A stretch of 64,000 bases of DNA from Polytrichum commune (GCA_950295325.1 OX485803.1:4588001-4652000), one strand, 5' to 3'; shown: positions 21,020 to 33,453, counted from the first letter of the stretch. Notes: generated from the letters alone by a model not told the origin. Numbers and translations are program-made.

Positions 21020-22219
21020 CTGCATAAATGAATTGCTTCTTAGATTGGCAGTTTAAAATGTTGGGTTGTATAAGGATAAGACAAAATGGTACATATAGTA
21101 CATAGATGCAAGAATTCAACTATGTTTGGCTATTTGGAATGCTAATGCAAAGCATGGACAAACATGATTTGACACAAAAGACATTTATAGCACATCGATT
21201 GTTGACATAGTTTCCATCTCCATAAAACATAAGAATTGTAACCTAGATTACTTAAAACATAAGTGTGCCTTTGCAACACTTGTTATCAACTAGTTGGGGC
21301 AAGGAAACCATACCCGCCATAGTTTACACTTGATGGTACGCTGTGAGAAATGTTAACTTCAAAGTTTTGAAGCTCAAGTACGATTTGATGTGCACACTGG
21401 CTTTTATTATTATTATGCATGTACGCTTATATTTTGGTAGCCTGCACATAGTGACACAACAAAGAAGTTTCAATATTCCACAAACAACCTTAGAATGTAC
21501 ACATGGTGGTCTTTATCCTTAGGTGCAATATAAAATCTACAAAGACATCCAACTATATGTTGTATCAAAATGGATGATTTAAAACACTTACCACAAACTT
21601 TTCTTTCACATAAATTGCACAATAATTAGCCATGATCTAGTTTAATAATATTAGTACAAAATTCTCCTAGTTTGAACATGGCCCGTCGATAGCACTTGCC
21701 ACAATGAAAGACAAGAACAAGCCACAATTCAATTATGACATCATGCTTCTTATAACCACTTCCACAAAGAAGCCAAGAACAATGAAAGGCTTGCCAAGCC
21801 AAAAACGTGAAAATGAAAGCCCCTGCACATGTGTTGAAATATAAACCAAGTACACATATTTCATTCCATAGAAAATGAAAGACAATATTTAAATTCTGCT
21901 TGCATTAATGTTGATGGCGACATGCAACGACGAAACTTTACAAAAGGCAGCAACTTGTGTTTGACAAAATTAAAATTATTTGAGGACAATTATTTTGACG
22001 CTCATAGTGTGTAGATGAATGTAGTGCCCAATCTTGGCAAGAGATAAACTACATGAAAAGTCTATATGGCCACAAGAATTGGCATTGAACTCGCTCATTG
22101 TCTAAGATAGCAACTACATATATTTGAACTAAAGAGACAAAGCCATCAAGGATAAAAGTTGGTCACAACACCAACACAACAACTAAATAGTGTATGTCGT
22201 TATATGATCCACTATGGAC
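21020..22219. other. region 5' of the transporter model, first exon unresolved
   Basis: The missing start of the ABCC gene should lie on the minus strand here or further up to about 24 kb. The required exon must end one base into a codon before GT. I found no convincing candidate with an ATG in 21020-22219. About 21860-22200 may continue the decayed helicase relic described next. Confidence 0.35.
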
Positions 22220-22342
22220 TCACATACACACTTGCAAATTATCAAACATAAAGATTGATTGAACAACCTTACCAACACCCATTTCATCTAGAAGGATTAC
22301 ATTTGTGTTGTTCCTCCAACTAAAGCACAAACCCCCAAGACT
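22220..22342 (-). pseudogene. relic of a CHD1-type (CHR5) SNF2 helicase gene
   Basis: The minus strand encodes SLGGLCFSWRNNTNV followed by ILLDEMGVGKVVQS. Known CHD1/CHR5 remodellers have LEGLNFLVNSWRNDTN then VILADEMGLGKTVQSV at helicase motif I, so the match covers about 37 residues including the Walker A loop. Here the catalytic Thr of GKT is Val and a stop follows after 40 codons. Downstream, near 22060-22200, words such as LVVV and ERVQCQF recall the next CHD1 block but are broken by stops. This is a decayed fragment, probably captured or left by duplication; no other helicase motifs were found nearby. Confidence 0.6.
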
Positions 22343-23784
22343 CACCACATTATACTTGTGTCCACAATGATGTAGTCAACAACCAACAAGACTTGATGCT
22401 TGTCAACCTTTTTCATCAAGATCTTGTAGAAAAATACTAGGATAAACAACCTCACGAAGAGTCACAAAAAAAATTTGGATTAATGACATTCGCCCAACAT
22501 TTCAAACATCTTCAATACAATAAACCTCTTGAAACAAGTTGTTTGAAAGACAATGTAGGATATAAATTAAAGAGGGGGACACGAGAGCTGGTTGGTTGGA
22601 AGCTCACTGATATATCGTTCACTTCCAAGACTTAAAACTTGGGGGAGCTTAGATCTGAAGAGGCCAATAACAAGTAACTAAAGGAACAGATGAAAGTGTG
22701 AATCACACTATTTACCAATCCAGAGTATTTAACATCATAAGTCCACTTTATAATATACCTTTATTGGATTGAAAAAAGTGTGCAGTTGAAAGACTTTCAA
22801 CCTAGAGGAATCCACTATTTATATGTGAAGAGATTGAGCGGTATGACGGGGGCTACATCTCTCGTTACATTCCAATCATGTTACTATGTCTCTCTAATTC
22901 TCACTTCTCGCTTTCAAAGCAGACAGAAACTACGAAGGGACTACAATTTTTTTGCTATTTGTGACCAGCAACCGCTCTTTCTCTCGCACTCTGTCTGTCA
23001 CTTCTCCAGATGAGCAGAGCCGACGAGCCAATCCAATCGAGAATTTCTGTCTGCTCCTGGAGAATGTCTGAACTATTTCGATGCAATGCCCTGCAATAAT
23101 GATCTGTCCAACCTAAGTGCTCCGCCATTGTATAATAGCAGTTGGGAGAAGCAGATCAGGAGCACTCCATACGCATGCAAGGTCCTTCCAACTCCTCGCG
23201 GAGCACACTCCCTCGTTAAAGGACCAGCAACGAACTATGGAAAAGAAGGAAGAATGAGAGCACCAGCCATATATATATATATGTCTCGTCTACTAACGCG
23301 TAAATGACTCCAAGCTTCGCGACCTTAAGCTGAAGGAATTGCGAAATATGACTGACGATTCTCTCAATTGCACAAGAACGTAGGAGAAAAAAGAGTTGGC
23401 GGGATTCCTCACTTCATGTTCAAGGCTGCAGGGCGTGAGTGTCCTTAGGTTTGGCAAATCTTCGGACGAACCAGAACAGTGAAGCACAAAAGCGCACACA
23501 CAGGCAAGACCTAATACGACAACGACCTCGGAGATGCACGAAATGCAGAGAGACACCTGCATGAAGGACAACCGTAACGAGGCTATCGTGAACCTCAAGA
23601 TATGTCCGGCTTGAATCTTATGTTCAAACGACCTCAAGCTTTCGGAAGCTTTCCGTTACAACAACCAAAACACTTTCAAGGGAAAAATGGAACACACAAG
23701 CCTGACGACAACACTCAGAAAAGAACCACAGGCAGAACTCAAAGCAACTCTGAGAGCTTCCCTCTACAAGAGCACTTGCTCACA
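22343..23784. other. spacer, possible promoter and leader of the transporter gene
   Basis: No gene recognised. Between 22830 and 23640 the sequence is less AT-rich and holds several open stretches on both strands with no recognised homology. A TATATATATAT run lies at about 23269-23281. This is a plausible place for the 5' end of the ABCC gene, but no splice-compatible ATG exon was identified. Confidence 0.3.
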
Positions 23785-24547
23785 ACCACGGAATCATCAC
23801 CACCTAAACCAAAACTCCTCCCTCCAAATCGCAAACACTCTCTTGCATTACACTTGCATGTAACACACCTCGAAATACGGGTTGCGACAAGATTGAATTG
23901 CCTACATATACGGAGCTGTGAGATAACTCTTCTTTCAGAATCGCAAACAATATCTTGCACTGCACTGGATTACAACTTGGAGAAGCGACACAAGTCGAAA
24001 TGTAAGGTTGCGACAAGATTGAAATACTCACATATATTGGAGCTGTGAGAGAACTCTTCTTTCAGAAACTATCTTACATGAAACTGGATCATAACATGGA
24101 GAAGAAACACATATCGATATGTAAGGTTAAGGCAGGATTGATATACATACATATATTAGAGATGTTTGAGAAATCTCCTTTCAAAATCGCAATCACTATC
24201 TTGCGCCACACTGGATCGTAAAATTGAGAAGACACACACGCCGATTAAATGTAAATGTTGCGGCAAGATTGATAAACTAACATGTGTTGGAGCTGTGAGA
24301 GGACTCTCCTCTTGAAATTCGCAAACAATTTATTGCACCACACTAGATTAAAAAATCGCGAAGACGCACGCGTCGATAAGTAATGTTGCGGCAAGATTGA
24401 AATGCTTATCACATCTATTGGAGCTATGAGAGACCTCTCCGCTTCAAATTCGCAAACGCTATATTGCACCGCACTGGATCATAACATTGAGAAACAACAC
24501 ACGTCGATATGTAAGGTTGCGGCAAGACTGAAATGCTTACATAGATT
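23785..24547. repeat. 127-bp tandem repeat, about six units
   Basis: Units begin with GGAGCTGTGAGAGA-like words at 23912, 24039, 24158, 24289, 24420 and a last partial at 24548, so periods are 127, 119, 131, 131 and 128 bp. A more diverged first unit starts near 23785. Shared words include CGCAAACA, TTGCACYRCACTGGAT, CACGTCGATATGTAAGG and TTGCGGCAAGATTGAAATG. No long reading frame is kept across units. Confidence 0.85.
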
Positions 24548-24958
24548 GGAGCTGTGGGAGAGTTCCGCAGCGAAGCCCGGGCGGAGAGAGCGAGTGCTTC
24601 GCAGAGAAGCCTGAGCGGAGAGAGAGCGATGCACAAGAGGTGAGCCCAGTACTACTTATTACTTCTATCATGGCCGCATCCATGACAAAGTTTAACTAAC
24701 ACTACCGTACTCTATCGTATTTCTTGGTATATACGGTGGGCCACACAAAGGGCCACTTCACACACGAGACTGAGGGCCGGTTTACACTACGGTGGAGAAG
24801 TCCACCGGTCATGAAAAAAAGGGCATTTCTCAATTGTGATTGGTCGAAAATGCAACTCTTGACCGGTGGGTGTTTACACTAGGTGAAGAAAACAATGGTG
24901 GTGAACTTTTCTCATGGATGATAAAATGACATGGCCGCCTACATGGCAGCACTTTTTG

Positions 24959-25042
24959 GAGTTGGGCTTCTCCGGAGGAGGAGTTTTTTGTCCGGCCTCA
25001 AGAGGCCGGACAAGAAACTCCTCCTCCGGAAAAGCCCAACTC
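24959..25042. repeat. 84-bp near-perfect palindrome
   Basis: Two 41-bp arms with two mismatches meet around an AA centre at 25000-25001 (TCCGGCCTC-AA-GAGGCCGGA). It lies between the left terminal part of the Harbinger element and its truncated transposase. It may mark the deletion that removed the rest of the transposase gene, or a remnant of another element. Confidence 0.85.
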
Positions 25043-25470
25043 AATATGTAATCATACCATACAAATCGGCAAGTGTATGCAAAGTATCACCGGTTGCCAA
25101 TCGATGCAATGTCAAAGAAATTCTACACTCTATTGGAATATGAAGTCTTAATTTTGTATCTTTCTTGCTCAACATGGGTCCAAACAAATGACATAAATAA
25201 ATAAAAAGTAGGCTTACTCACCCGTACACAATCTTTGAACATTTTTGCATTATATGATCCACGAAGAAATTGTGACACATATCCACTTGGCCGGTCAAAT
25301 TTCCACACCACCCTCTCCTTGCTCCCAAACAAAAAATATGCCATCATCATAATTGAAGCATTATGGTGATACATGATGATTTTTTGTATCGCCATAGTTG
25401 AAACGATAAAATACTTCAAAACCATAAAGATCATAAGAGAGCACAAAATCTCTCTTCTTCGATTATCCAT
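25041..25470 (-). pseudogene. HARBI1-like transposase fragment
   Basis: The frame from 25470 contains FLRGSYNAKMFKDCVRVSKP and TFYLFMSFV. A second frame just downstream, read to 25041, gives ECRISLTLHRLATGDT and LHTLADLYG. Known HARBI1/PIF transposases have F-R-M-S-x-x-T-F followed by V-A-V-x-L-x-R-L-A-T-G-x-x-x-x-x-x-A-D-L-F-G, so order and spacing fit the N-terminal half. A frameshift separates the two parts and the reading frame ends before the DDE catalytic region. Function here is lost. Confidence 0.75.
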
Positions 25471-26467
25471 GATTGAAGATCAAAGATAAGAAGAGAGAAA
25501 TTGATGAGGATGATTAAGAGGAGAACATGTCTTAAATAATACCAAAGAGTAGTGCTTTGTCCAATGTGTATGGGTTTTTCCCTCTTCATTCTTAAACACC
25601 CAAGGAGACATTTATTTCCTACATGGGCCAAACTTGACAATTGGCAATTTGGCAATTTTCATTATCTTTTGAATAAAATTGAACATTATATTACACAATT
25701 CTTGTTGAAATCTTTTGATACAATGTGAATGTAGAGAATTATGGTTTTTTATCACAAAAAACCTTCACCATTAGATGAACTTCTCTTCACCGGTGGACTT
25801 CTCTGGTGGACTTCTCCGCTAAACTTCTCCTCTAGGTGTTTAGACTTCAACCGGTCAAGACTCCTTAAGAAATATTTTATTGCCTTTAATTCTTCTCCGG
25901 CACATCCACCATTTGCCTCATATAACCATGTCTTGGCCAAACATTCTTGACCAACCGGAGGCCTTCTCCACCGTAGTGTAAACCGGCCCTGAGAGTCCGT
26001 GACCGGTCCGCTTCAAGCACTCTCATTGGTGGAAAAGGCGGACCCAGTCCAAGTTCGCTTCACACTACGATCAAGGGACCAACAGAGTATGTGAATGCAA
26101 GATGGATGTAAAGTCTACATGGATTCCTACATGGCATCGAATGGATCATGTTTCATGGTCACTTGGACTATTTTCAAAAACCACCTCTTGGAGGTAGGTC
26201 TAACACAAAACCAGGAGACCATGGCACTCCGAATGCTCATAACCGTTGGTTTATTTTATTTTATTATGTTTGAGGACCCACATGAATAAAAACTCATTGA
26301 AATAGCATTTGGTTGAGGGTCTGGTCACATATGACTTCACATTACACTTGAGGATCCGTGACCACAATACACGAGTTTGGAGGTGTCTTGGGACAACCTT
26401 TGGACACTTTCTTTTGGGCTCTCACAATTTCATGGTCACGGCTCTTGGCACGTGTGTGAAGTGGCTC

Positions 26468-29400
26468 TAAGTATAAGGTTGTCAAACGTTGCTTGGGGTT
26501 CCTATCCTAATGTACATGCAGACTCCGTAATATCACTCTTGTGGAAACCAAAGGGCACGTGCTAATAAGGAGTTACTGTATGTATTGTTAACATGGAGGC
26601 ATGATAATAGAGAATTAGGCAACATGTGAGATCATGGAATATGACAAAGTCAACATTGCAATATGACAATAATTTTAAGGATGACAACGTGATGTGTGTG
26701 AGCATGTAGTTTAAATTCTTTGGCGCTTTTTATAAATGTCAAAATCCATGATACATGGGAGAGAAACGTGATATTTAAGGAGTGAGATATAAACTGTGAA
26801 CATCCATTCCCTAGGGTTTCGGAATACAAGAGAAGGAGTGACATTAAGGAGGTTGATATTACAAAGTTTAAAGTGCAAAACTCATCCATAGTGGATGAAG
26901 GGGCCCTGACAAGAACAACTCCCCTACATGAGCATACTACAATTAGTCTCACTAGACATAATATATACATGGGCCTTTTCGTTATTGCATAACATTATTC
27001 AACTCGTTAGTTGCGTTCCATGTGACTATGTATCAAGAAAGGATAATTCTCCTTTGATTTTGGGATTTCATGTTTACGGGAGCACTCATGTTGTGTATTA
27101 TAAAGTTTTCAACAAGTAACTTTAAATTATTAGAGCTTCCGTAATTGTAGCCACTTTCTTTGGAAAGTGTCCATCATCTAGTTGCTTAGTAATGTTATAT
27201 GAGTAGTCTACATCTAATCTTATTGGGGTAAAACTTGAGTCCCACTAAAGACAAAGAGACCATGAACCAACATCGATATCCCACTAACATCTTAGTATAA
27301 TAACAATAAACGGGACATTCTTGATCCTCTAACAACATCATTCCAAGGATTAGGAATTAATGGTGGTAGACAACTTGCAATGGACTTAGCAAGTAGTGGA
27401 CATAGGGCTCGGTCGTGACAAGTTACTGGTTCCAAGGATTAGGAATTAATAGTGGTAGACAACTTGCAATGGACTTAGCAAGTAGTGGACATAGGGCTCG
27501 GTCCTGACAAGTTACTGGTTGGGGGGGCTGGGTGGTGGTGTTGGTATCAATATATATATTTTGGGGGCGGTTTTTGGAACTTGGACCATGAGCCATAATT
27601 GTGAGCCATTGTATCTTGTATTGTTAAATGTCGGGTATTGATGGCTCAAGACAAAAAACATGTTGGTCTTAACTCCACATGTTACACAAGGTTGAAGTGA
27701 AAACACCTCACAAAGTGGAGTATTATCTTTGGATTGAAAATGATGTCAATGTATTGATCCCATGGGAACTTCATACACCCTCGTCTAAGTATAACTTTGA
27801 AGCTTGATCAACCCTTCATAAGTTGCACATAATGTGGTTTTGAATTCAAATTGTGTAAGTGTCCCAAGAACATTTAAATTTATGTCTCAAGAGAGGACTA
27901 ACTAGGAAAGTGCAAACATGTATAAAGATGTTTAGAGTTGAAGTGAGAAGAATACTACTTTTACATGCAAAATATAATTATAATTGAAATTGCGAATACA
28001 CTATCATTAAATCTTTAAGGTCACCGGGACTTTCCTTCATGTGAGATGACTTTTGTATGTTGACTATCAATATTCAAATGTCATTCACACAAAAATAGAA
28101 GCTTGTTATAAAGCACACGAAAGTAACATCCATACGGTTGAACTCTAATTTTATCATCTCGACATGGCACAAATTCATGTATACTAAGACTTTAATTGTA
28201 AATATTCATTAAAAGATCACATAAAGACATTATATAATGAAATTGTGTCCTAAGAACTCATCCATGTAAAATATTAATATTTGAAAATAATACCATGATA
28301 TACAAATTTGATGGCTAAAAATGATAGATACTACATAAAAACATCATGTTCTATTATGTACAATGTACTTTATGATGTTTGCATGTTAATGTTCAACATA
28401 TTCCTATACTTGGAGAACGTCACTAGAAGCATAAATCCAACATCAAAACTTGCCCTTTTATATGTTTGTTGCCAATTAATCTCAAATGGCTTGAACTAAA
28501 CTAATTCAGAGTCTATGAAACCAATTCTGGTGCCAAATCAACTCTAACACAAGTAACCTCCAAGCTGCATACTATTTCAAAGTTTTACGTTGGACAAATG
28601 AGAGGTAGATTTGTAAGCTATAGCTCAAGGCAAACCCAACTTGAGTTGGGAAGTTTATGGCCGATTGGCAGGCTTTTTGTTGAGTTTGATTTGCTAGCTT
28701 ATAACTCTACACATCTCTCAACCTTCAATGCACAAATTTTTTGCATAAATAATAATTCAAGAGGGTTGTGTTTAGACTTTAAAAGTTTAGAAGATACAAC
28801 AGGCTTTGATTTGCATCCTTACCAAATAGGGCAAAAAATTATACATTTACCAAAGAGCTTGTGGACCCCATGCTAAAGCAAAGTATACTTGACGAAGAGT
28901 ATAAATCCCGTAAACTCGTGTTCTATAATTGGGTCTACCACCAGATTTCCTATAGATAGCGGCAGTTAATAGGGGGCGGGTGTTCTATTGTTAGTGAAAC
29001 TCGAACTCTACTCTTTCCTGGACATTTACGTGAGAGTTTCTGTGCACTTGCACTCTTACTTTAGCCAAACCATGCACAATTTTCAAGGTGACCAGCCTTA
29101 GAATTTTCAGCCCACCGACTTTTGAGCTTGTCTCCTTGCTTAGCCTCGGGCTATGGCACCCTGACCATGTCGCTAACCAACCAAACCCTTCTAGTTTCGA
29201 GGTTAGCAAAACCTAAATGATGATTTCAATGTCAGGAACATACTCCAACTTCCACACACGGTGAGGGCACATTTTCATGGGCTGGCCGTTCCAGTAAAGA
29301 AAATAAGAATACAAGCTTAAAACATCAGGAAAGCTTTGGACAAGATCTCGCTGAATTTTGCTGGCTGAGCACTTCCATGTGGAGTGGAGGTCAACATATG

Positions 29401-30651
29401 AAAGATTAAATATGCTTCGTTGTGAAACATTGCAAATCATAATGTGATCATTATCTCACTTATCCATTTTTGAATATGTGGATCTATTCACATTATACCT
29501 CAAAATCTACAAATGTTGAAAAAAAATCTAAAAAATATGAAAACTCAGAGTGTTTCAATGGAAGAAGAAAAAAAGGTGAGCATCAATCAAAAGCTTTGGT
29601 ATAAAATACTGCAATCTCAAACTCAAACCAACAAATTTGTGCACAACAATTATAATTTGCTCACATCAAAGCCAATTTCCAGTTCCAGAGTAGAGATGCC
29701 ATGAAAAACCCCTCTGAAACATCCTTACAATCATGCCAGATCCAGACAAACATTAAGCACACTTCCATATGTATGGAGGGTCAAATTTGTGGCATTTGCT
29801 GACTTGGCCAGCACATGAAAGTGTGCCTTGAGTATCCTTCTTTCACGATGGAAGTGTCAGCTATGATGGTAGGTCGGCCATTGGCCCATGACTGACAAAA
29901 TAGGCACCCATTTGTTTAGTGTTCATTGGGCAGCATCTCATCAAACTCGAAACTACAGGTCAAGAACAAAAGATTCTAAATACCGTCGGCCACATTTCCT
30001 GCAAAGGTAAATCTACATATATAAAATATTCTGGTGGTAAGTTAAAAAGTGGCATGCAGAATCAAGCAAGCGCGAACATCGCACACAAAGCAGATTGAAA
30101 TTGGCTAAAAACTGAAGATTCATCACATTATTCTTTTTCTCGGGTGCTGTGGCATTTGATAAGAGCAAATTTCCAAGTCGACATCTCTGCTGCCAACCTT
30201 TTTCATAAACAAAGTACAAAACCTACTCATTCTGTTTGAAACGCTCATGCATAACTTATATAACTATTATTCAGGTCACTGTAGGTCTTTGGTCGACAAT
30301 AATAAGAGCAACTGATTTGGGAAGCTTCACATAATCAATTTGGCTCTCATTATTATCCACCTGGTAGATAGGCTACCGATGAGAAATTGGTAGTGCAATA
30401 TTGAAGTAAACTAGTGCAATATTAAAATAAACTAGATAAGCATGCAGGTTGAATTGGCCAAACATACCAGTTGGCATGGTCAGTGTTTAACAAGAGAATC
30501 ATAAACACACCACTGTGAACGTGATTGCTATATGATCAAAACGTTTTGAGGTTTGTGCTTTGCAATACCTCAACTATATTTAATATACATTCATGAACTC
30601 TTGTCACTCCAGGATGTTTAAGCTTCCATATGTTGGTGACATAACAATCAA
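26468..30651. other. long spacer between transposon cluster and phosphodiesterase gene
   Basis: No gene was recognised in 4.2 kb. Short open stretches such as 29213-29440 (minus, 75 codons from an ATG) look protein-like but match nothing I know. The only clear structure is the 89-bp direct duplication at 27341-27518. The part just below 30652 should hold the phosphodiesterase 3' untranslated region. Confidence 0.4.
27341..27518. repeat. 89-bp direct tandem duplication
   Basis: Units 27341-27429 and 27430-27518 both begin TTCCAAGGATTAGGAATTAA. They differ at only two positions that I can see, so the duplication is young. No coding content. Confidence 0.88.
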
Positions 30652-33351
30652 TTATTCAGCCCAACTTGGCTTGTCAGGTTTTCTCAATGGAAATTCAGCT
30701 ATCTTTTTCCATGATTTACAGGATTCATCAGCCACATCAGTGTAATAGAGAGTCAAGTGAGTAACCTTGTACTCCTTGCCAATCAAGAGTTTCCCATGCT
30801 CTGCTTCCACCTTTGCTTTTGCCAGATCCAGATCTTCATCTGACATGTTTGCGTATAAAAGACTCATATGTGGCATGTAACCTGCAAAACCCAACATTCG
30901 TGTGATCCTGATTGCAACACAGATGAAGTCAAGAGAAACAACAAACAATGACAAGCATGACGAGATGGTCATGACAAAGAAACATCACAACCTTATGATT
31001 ATTGAGAACCCTAGATATGCAGGCTGTTGTTCTATGTTTGTCTCAGCCATTCCTTACAAATTTTGGCACTTATGAACTGAAAAAAGTGAGTCCTGATAAT
31101 TTCAAGTATTGTGAGTGAAAATCTGGAATTATGCGTTCTTAACTTATGCATGATATATGCTATTAATGTCAGATTCCACGCTTAACTTGAAACTTTGTTG
31201 AGAATGTGATAATCAGAATAAAATCTGTTGCAATGAACATTTGGTAACAATTTGTTGGACGTCATAAGCACCAGGACTAAAGAAACTGCACTTAGAAGTT
31301 GTTCAGTGACCTCATAACTGAACATTAAGCTATAGTTAACTTTAACCTTAAAGTAGTGTCAAAGAATCAGACCACCACCTCAACTAACTTACCCATGGCA
31401 ATGACCAGTTGCCACCTGTCACTGATTCCATCTATAGAATGCAAATTCACTATTGAAAATAATACAGATGGAGGCTCAAACAAAAGGGAGAACAAGTAAA
31501 CAACAATTTCTCTTCCTCTCCTTTGTGGCATATAGATTCTGAGTAGAATCCTCAGCCATATATTATTTTTCTCAGTGGTATTTAAAGATTAGAACTCAAT
31601 AGCTCTATTTGATGTTCTTAAATCCTAGTTTGAATGTAGCTCTCCTATGCTCTTATATTAAAACTCACTGTTCCCAATGCCCTCAATAGAACAAAAAGCC
31701 AAAGACCCAAACCACTTGTCAATAACAAATTGTTCAAATTCCCTCATGGAAGAGTAAGATGCACACACTTGATGTTGAGCCTTTCCAATGCATGCAAATT
31801 TTGATGTAGGATCTAGAAGCAGACCAGGTCCTTAACAAAATCCCATTGATCCTTCCAAGAATCTTAGAAGTTAGAAACATGTGATTCTATCCCAAAAATC
31901 TTGGATAAGAACTGCTTACTTTCTCTAAGTTTGGTGGGGTCGCTTCCCTCTGTTAATTGACCAAAGCAGCCTAATGCCTTGATATGTGCATTGACAAGCT
32001 GCACACATACCAGCAAATCAAGTCCTTTCAAAACAGGTCTTCTGAAATGCATAATTACCATTCAAACCCTAGGTTTTGTGGAATTCTCAACTCCATCAAA
32101 CATGTCCAATTACAACATCTGAAAAATCCTTTACCGACTGAACTTGACATGTTCAAGTTTCCTTATCCCACATTGAGTATTGTTTCAGAATAAATTACCT
32201 TGACCACATAATGCATCAGAATTTTCTCAGTCCATGCCCCAGATTTACTTGCAATGATCAGTAATCAGGCACACCAGATGAGCAGATGACACAATAGATC
32301 TACACCTCACAATGCAATATCATGCAACGTAGCCACCGGCATTGAAATTCATGAAGACCTAATAGCTCTGTGATTGTGAATGGAGAATGCAAGGTAGTAT
32401 GGGGCAACTTTCTCTAAAGATAGAGAGAGGAGGAAGACAAATCCTAGAAGTCAAATACTATTATATCTCATCAATCAAAGGATGGGGAATATTAGAGCTA
32501 TTCTTAACTCAATGGGACTTTTTGTTGAGAATTGGTCCCCTATGGCATTCCATTGGTTGTCTTACATACAATATCAATAATTTCTTTCCACTTCTGGTGC
32601 ATGCTGGATGTAGTGTTTGAATTTGAATGAAAGGCAACTGGTGTACCAAAATTATTTTGTCATTCAATGAAGCGATACAGAATGTTCTTTGTTCAATCCT
32701 CCACACTACCTCCAATTCCTGACCAAACTTTTAGAGCAAGCATTGAAATTGTAAGGAAGGCCATCTCTTACGGAATTCAAACCCATGTGCTGGAGTTATG
32801 TTGAGTTAGAGGATAACTGTATTGTGTACATTTCTTCAAGGACTTAAAATTCACAACAAAGTGTGCACATTTGACAATGGAAAGGTTGCAGAGTATCACT
32901 CAATCTTACCTCACCTCTACCTTTCTAAACACATGGCAACCAACCTTACTCAAAACCCAAGAAAGAAAAGAGGGTGAGGATGCAGAGGAACCTCTTCAGT
33001 AGGGTCCATCAGGAGGTACACGCATTGGTGGAAAGTGTTGCCACATCCCACTTTCTTGATCTTGAGGGTAAAGGGTAAAATGGAGGCACACAGCTCCTTA
33101 AGGCATTTTTCGGCTTGTGATGGAAGAGCAGTATAAGCACCCATAACAGTCACGTGAGGCTCGAATTCTGGGCCCTCATACGTTTCCTTCAGCTGTGTCA
33201 TAGCCAAGTGCAGAGTTGGATCATAGTGGTTGGGCATAGCCCACACAGAAAATTCACCTAGTTTCTCTGGCTCTGGGGGTGGTGGAGGGGGCACCTCCTC
33301 CTTTTTCTCACTCTCCTCACCTTCCTCTTTTTTCTTTTCTGGTTCTGCCAT
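30652..33351 (-). CDS. cyclic phosphodiesterase (2H family, AtCPDase-like)
   Basis: Exons (minus) 33351-32992, 31998-31920 and 30881-30652 join with matching phases to 222 residues. ATG 33351 is the first in frame. Both 2H signature motifs are present: HVT at 66-68 (in EPHVTVMG) and HMS at 151-153 (in YMPHMSLLYA), each with the hydrophobic context of the family. Known plant enzymes hydrolyse ADP-ribose 1',2'-cyclic phosphate and nucleoside 2',3'-cyclic phosphates, the former made during tRNA splicing. Residues 1-30 are an unusual extension of Lys/Glu followed by six prolines, absent from the short Arabidopsis form as I recall it. The donor of intron 1 is the weak GTTCCT. Intron 1 carries an F1 fold-back element, and two more lie upstream of the start. 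No defects seen. Confidence 0.9.
32495..32819. repeat. fold-back MITE F1, copy in CPDase intron 1
   Basis: Left end GAGCTATTCTTAACTCAATG after TA (32493-32494) and right end TTGAGTTAGAGGATAACTG before TA (32820-32821). Arms are diverged. It lies within intron 1 (31999-32991) of the cyclic phosphodiesterase gene. Confidence 0.75.
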
Positions 33352-33453
33352 AGCTATGGTGTACAAACGGTACAACTGTCAGAGGTAGGATAGATAAATG
33401 TATATAAGGAGGTAGAAAGCAGAAGAGGGGTAACAGGCAAATTTGGAGAAACA

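Larger units (their letters stand above)
24774..25989. mobile_element. PIF/Harbinger transposon remnant, internally deleted
   Basis: Terminal inverted repeats GGGCCGGTTTACACTACGG and its inverse bound a 1216-bp element. TGA is duplicated at 24771-24773 and 25990-25992, typical of PIF/Harbinger. It contains part of a transposase on the minus strand (25470-25041) and an 84-bp palindrome (24959-25042). The catalytic DDE half is absent, so it cannot mobilise itself. Confidence 0.88.
24750..26467. mobile_element. Tourist-like MITE family M3, split by a Harbinger element
   Basis: The left end GGGCCACTTCACACACGAG begins at 24750 and the right end CGTGTGTGAAGTGGCTC stops at 26467. After 24773 the element is interrupted and resumes at 25993 with GAGTCCGTGACCGG, in register with the intact copy at 47062. 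Uninterrupted length is about 500 bp. Confidence 0.75.
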
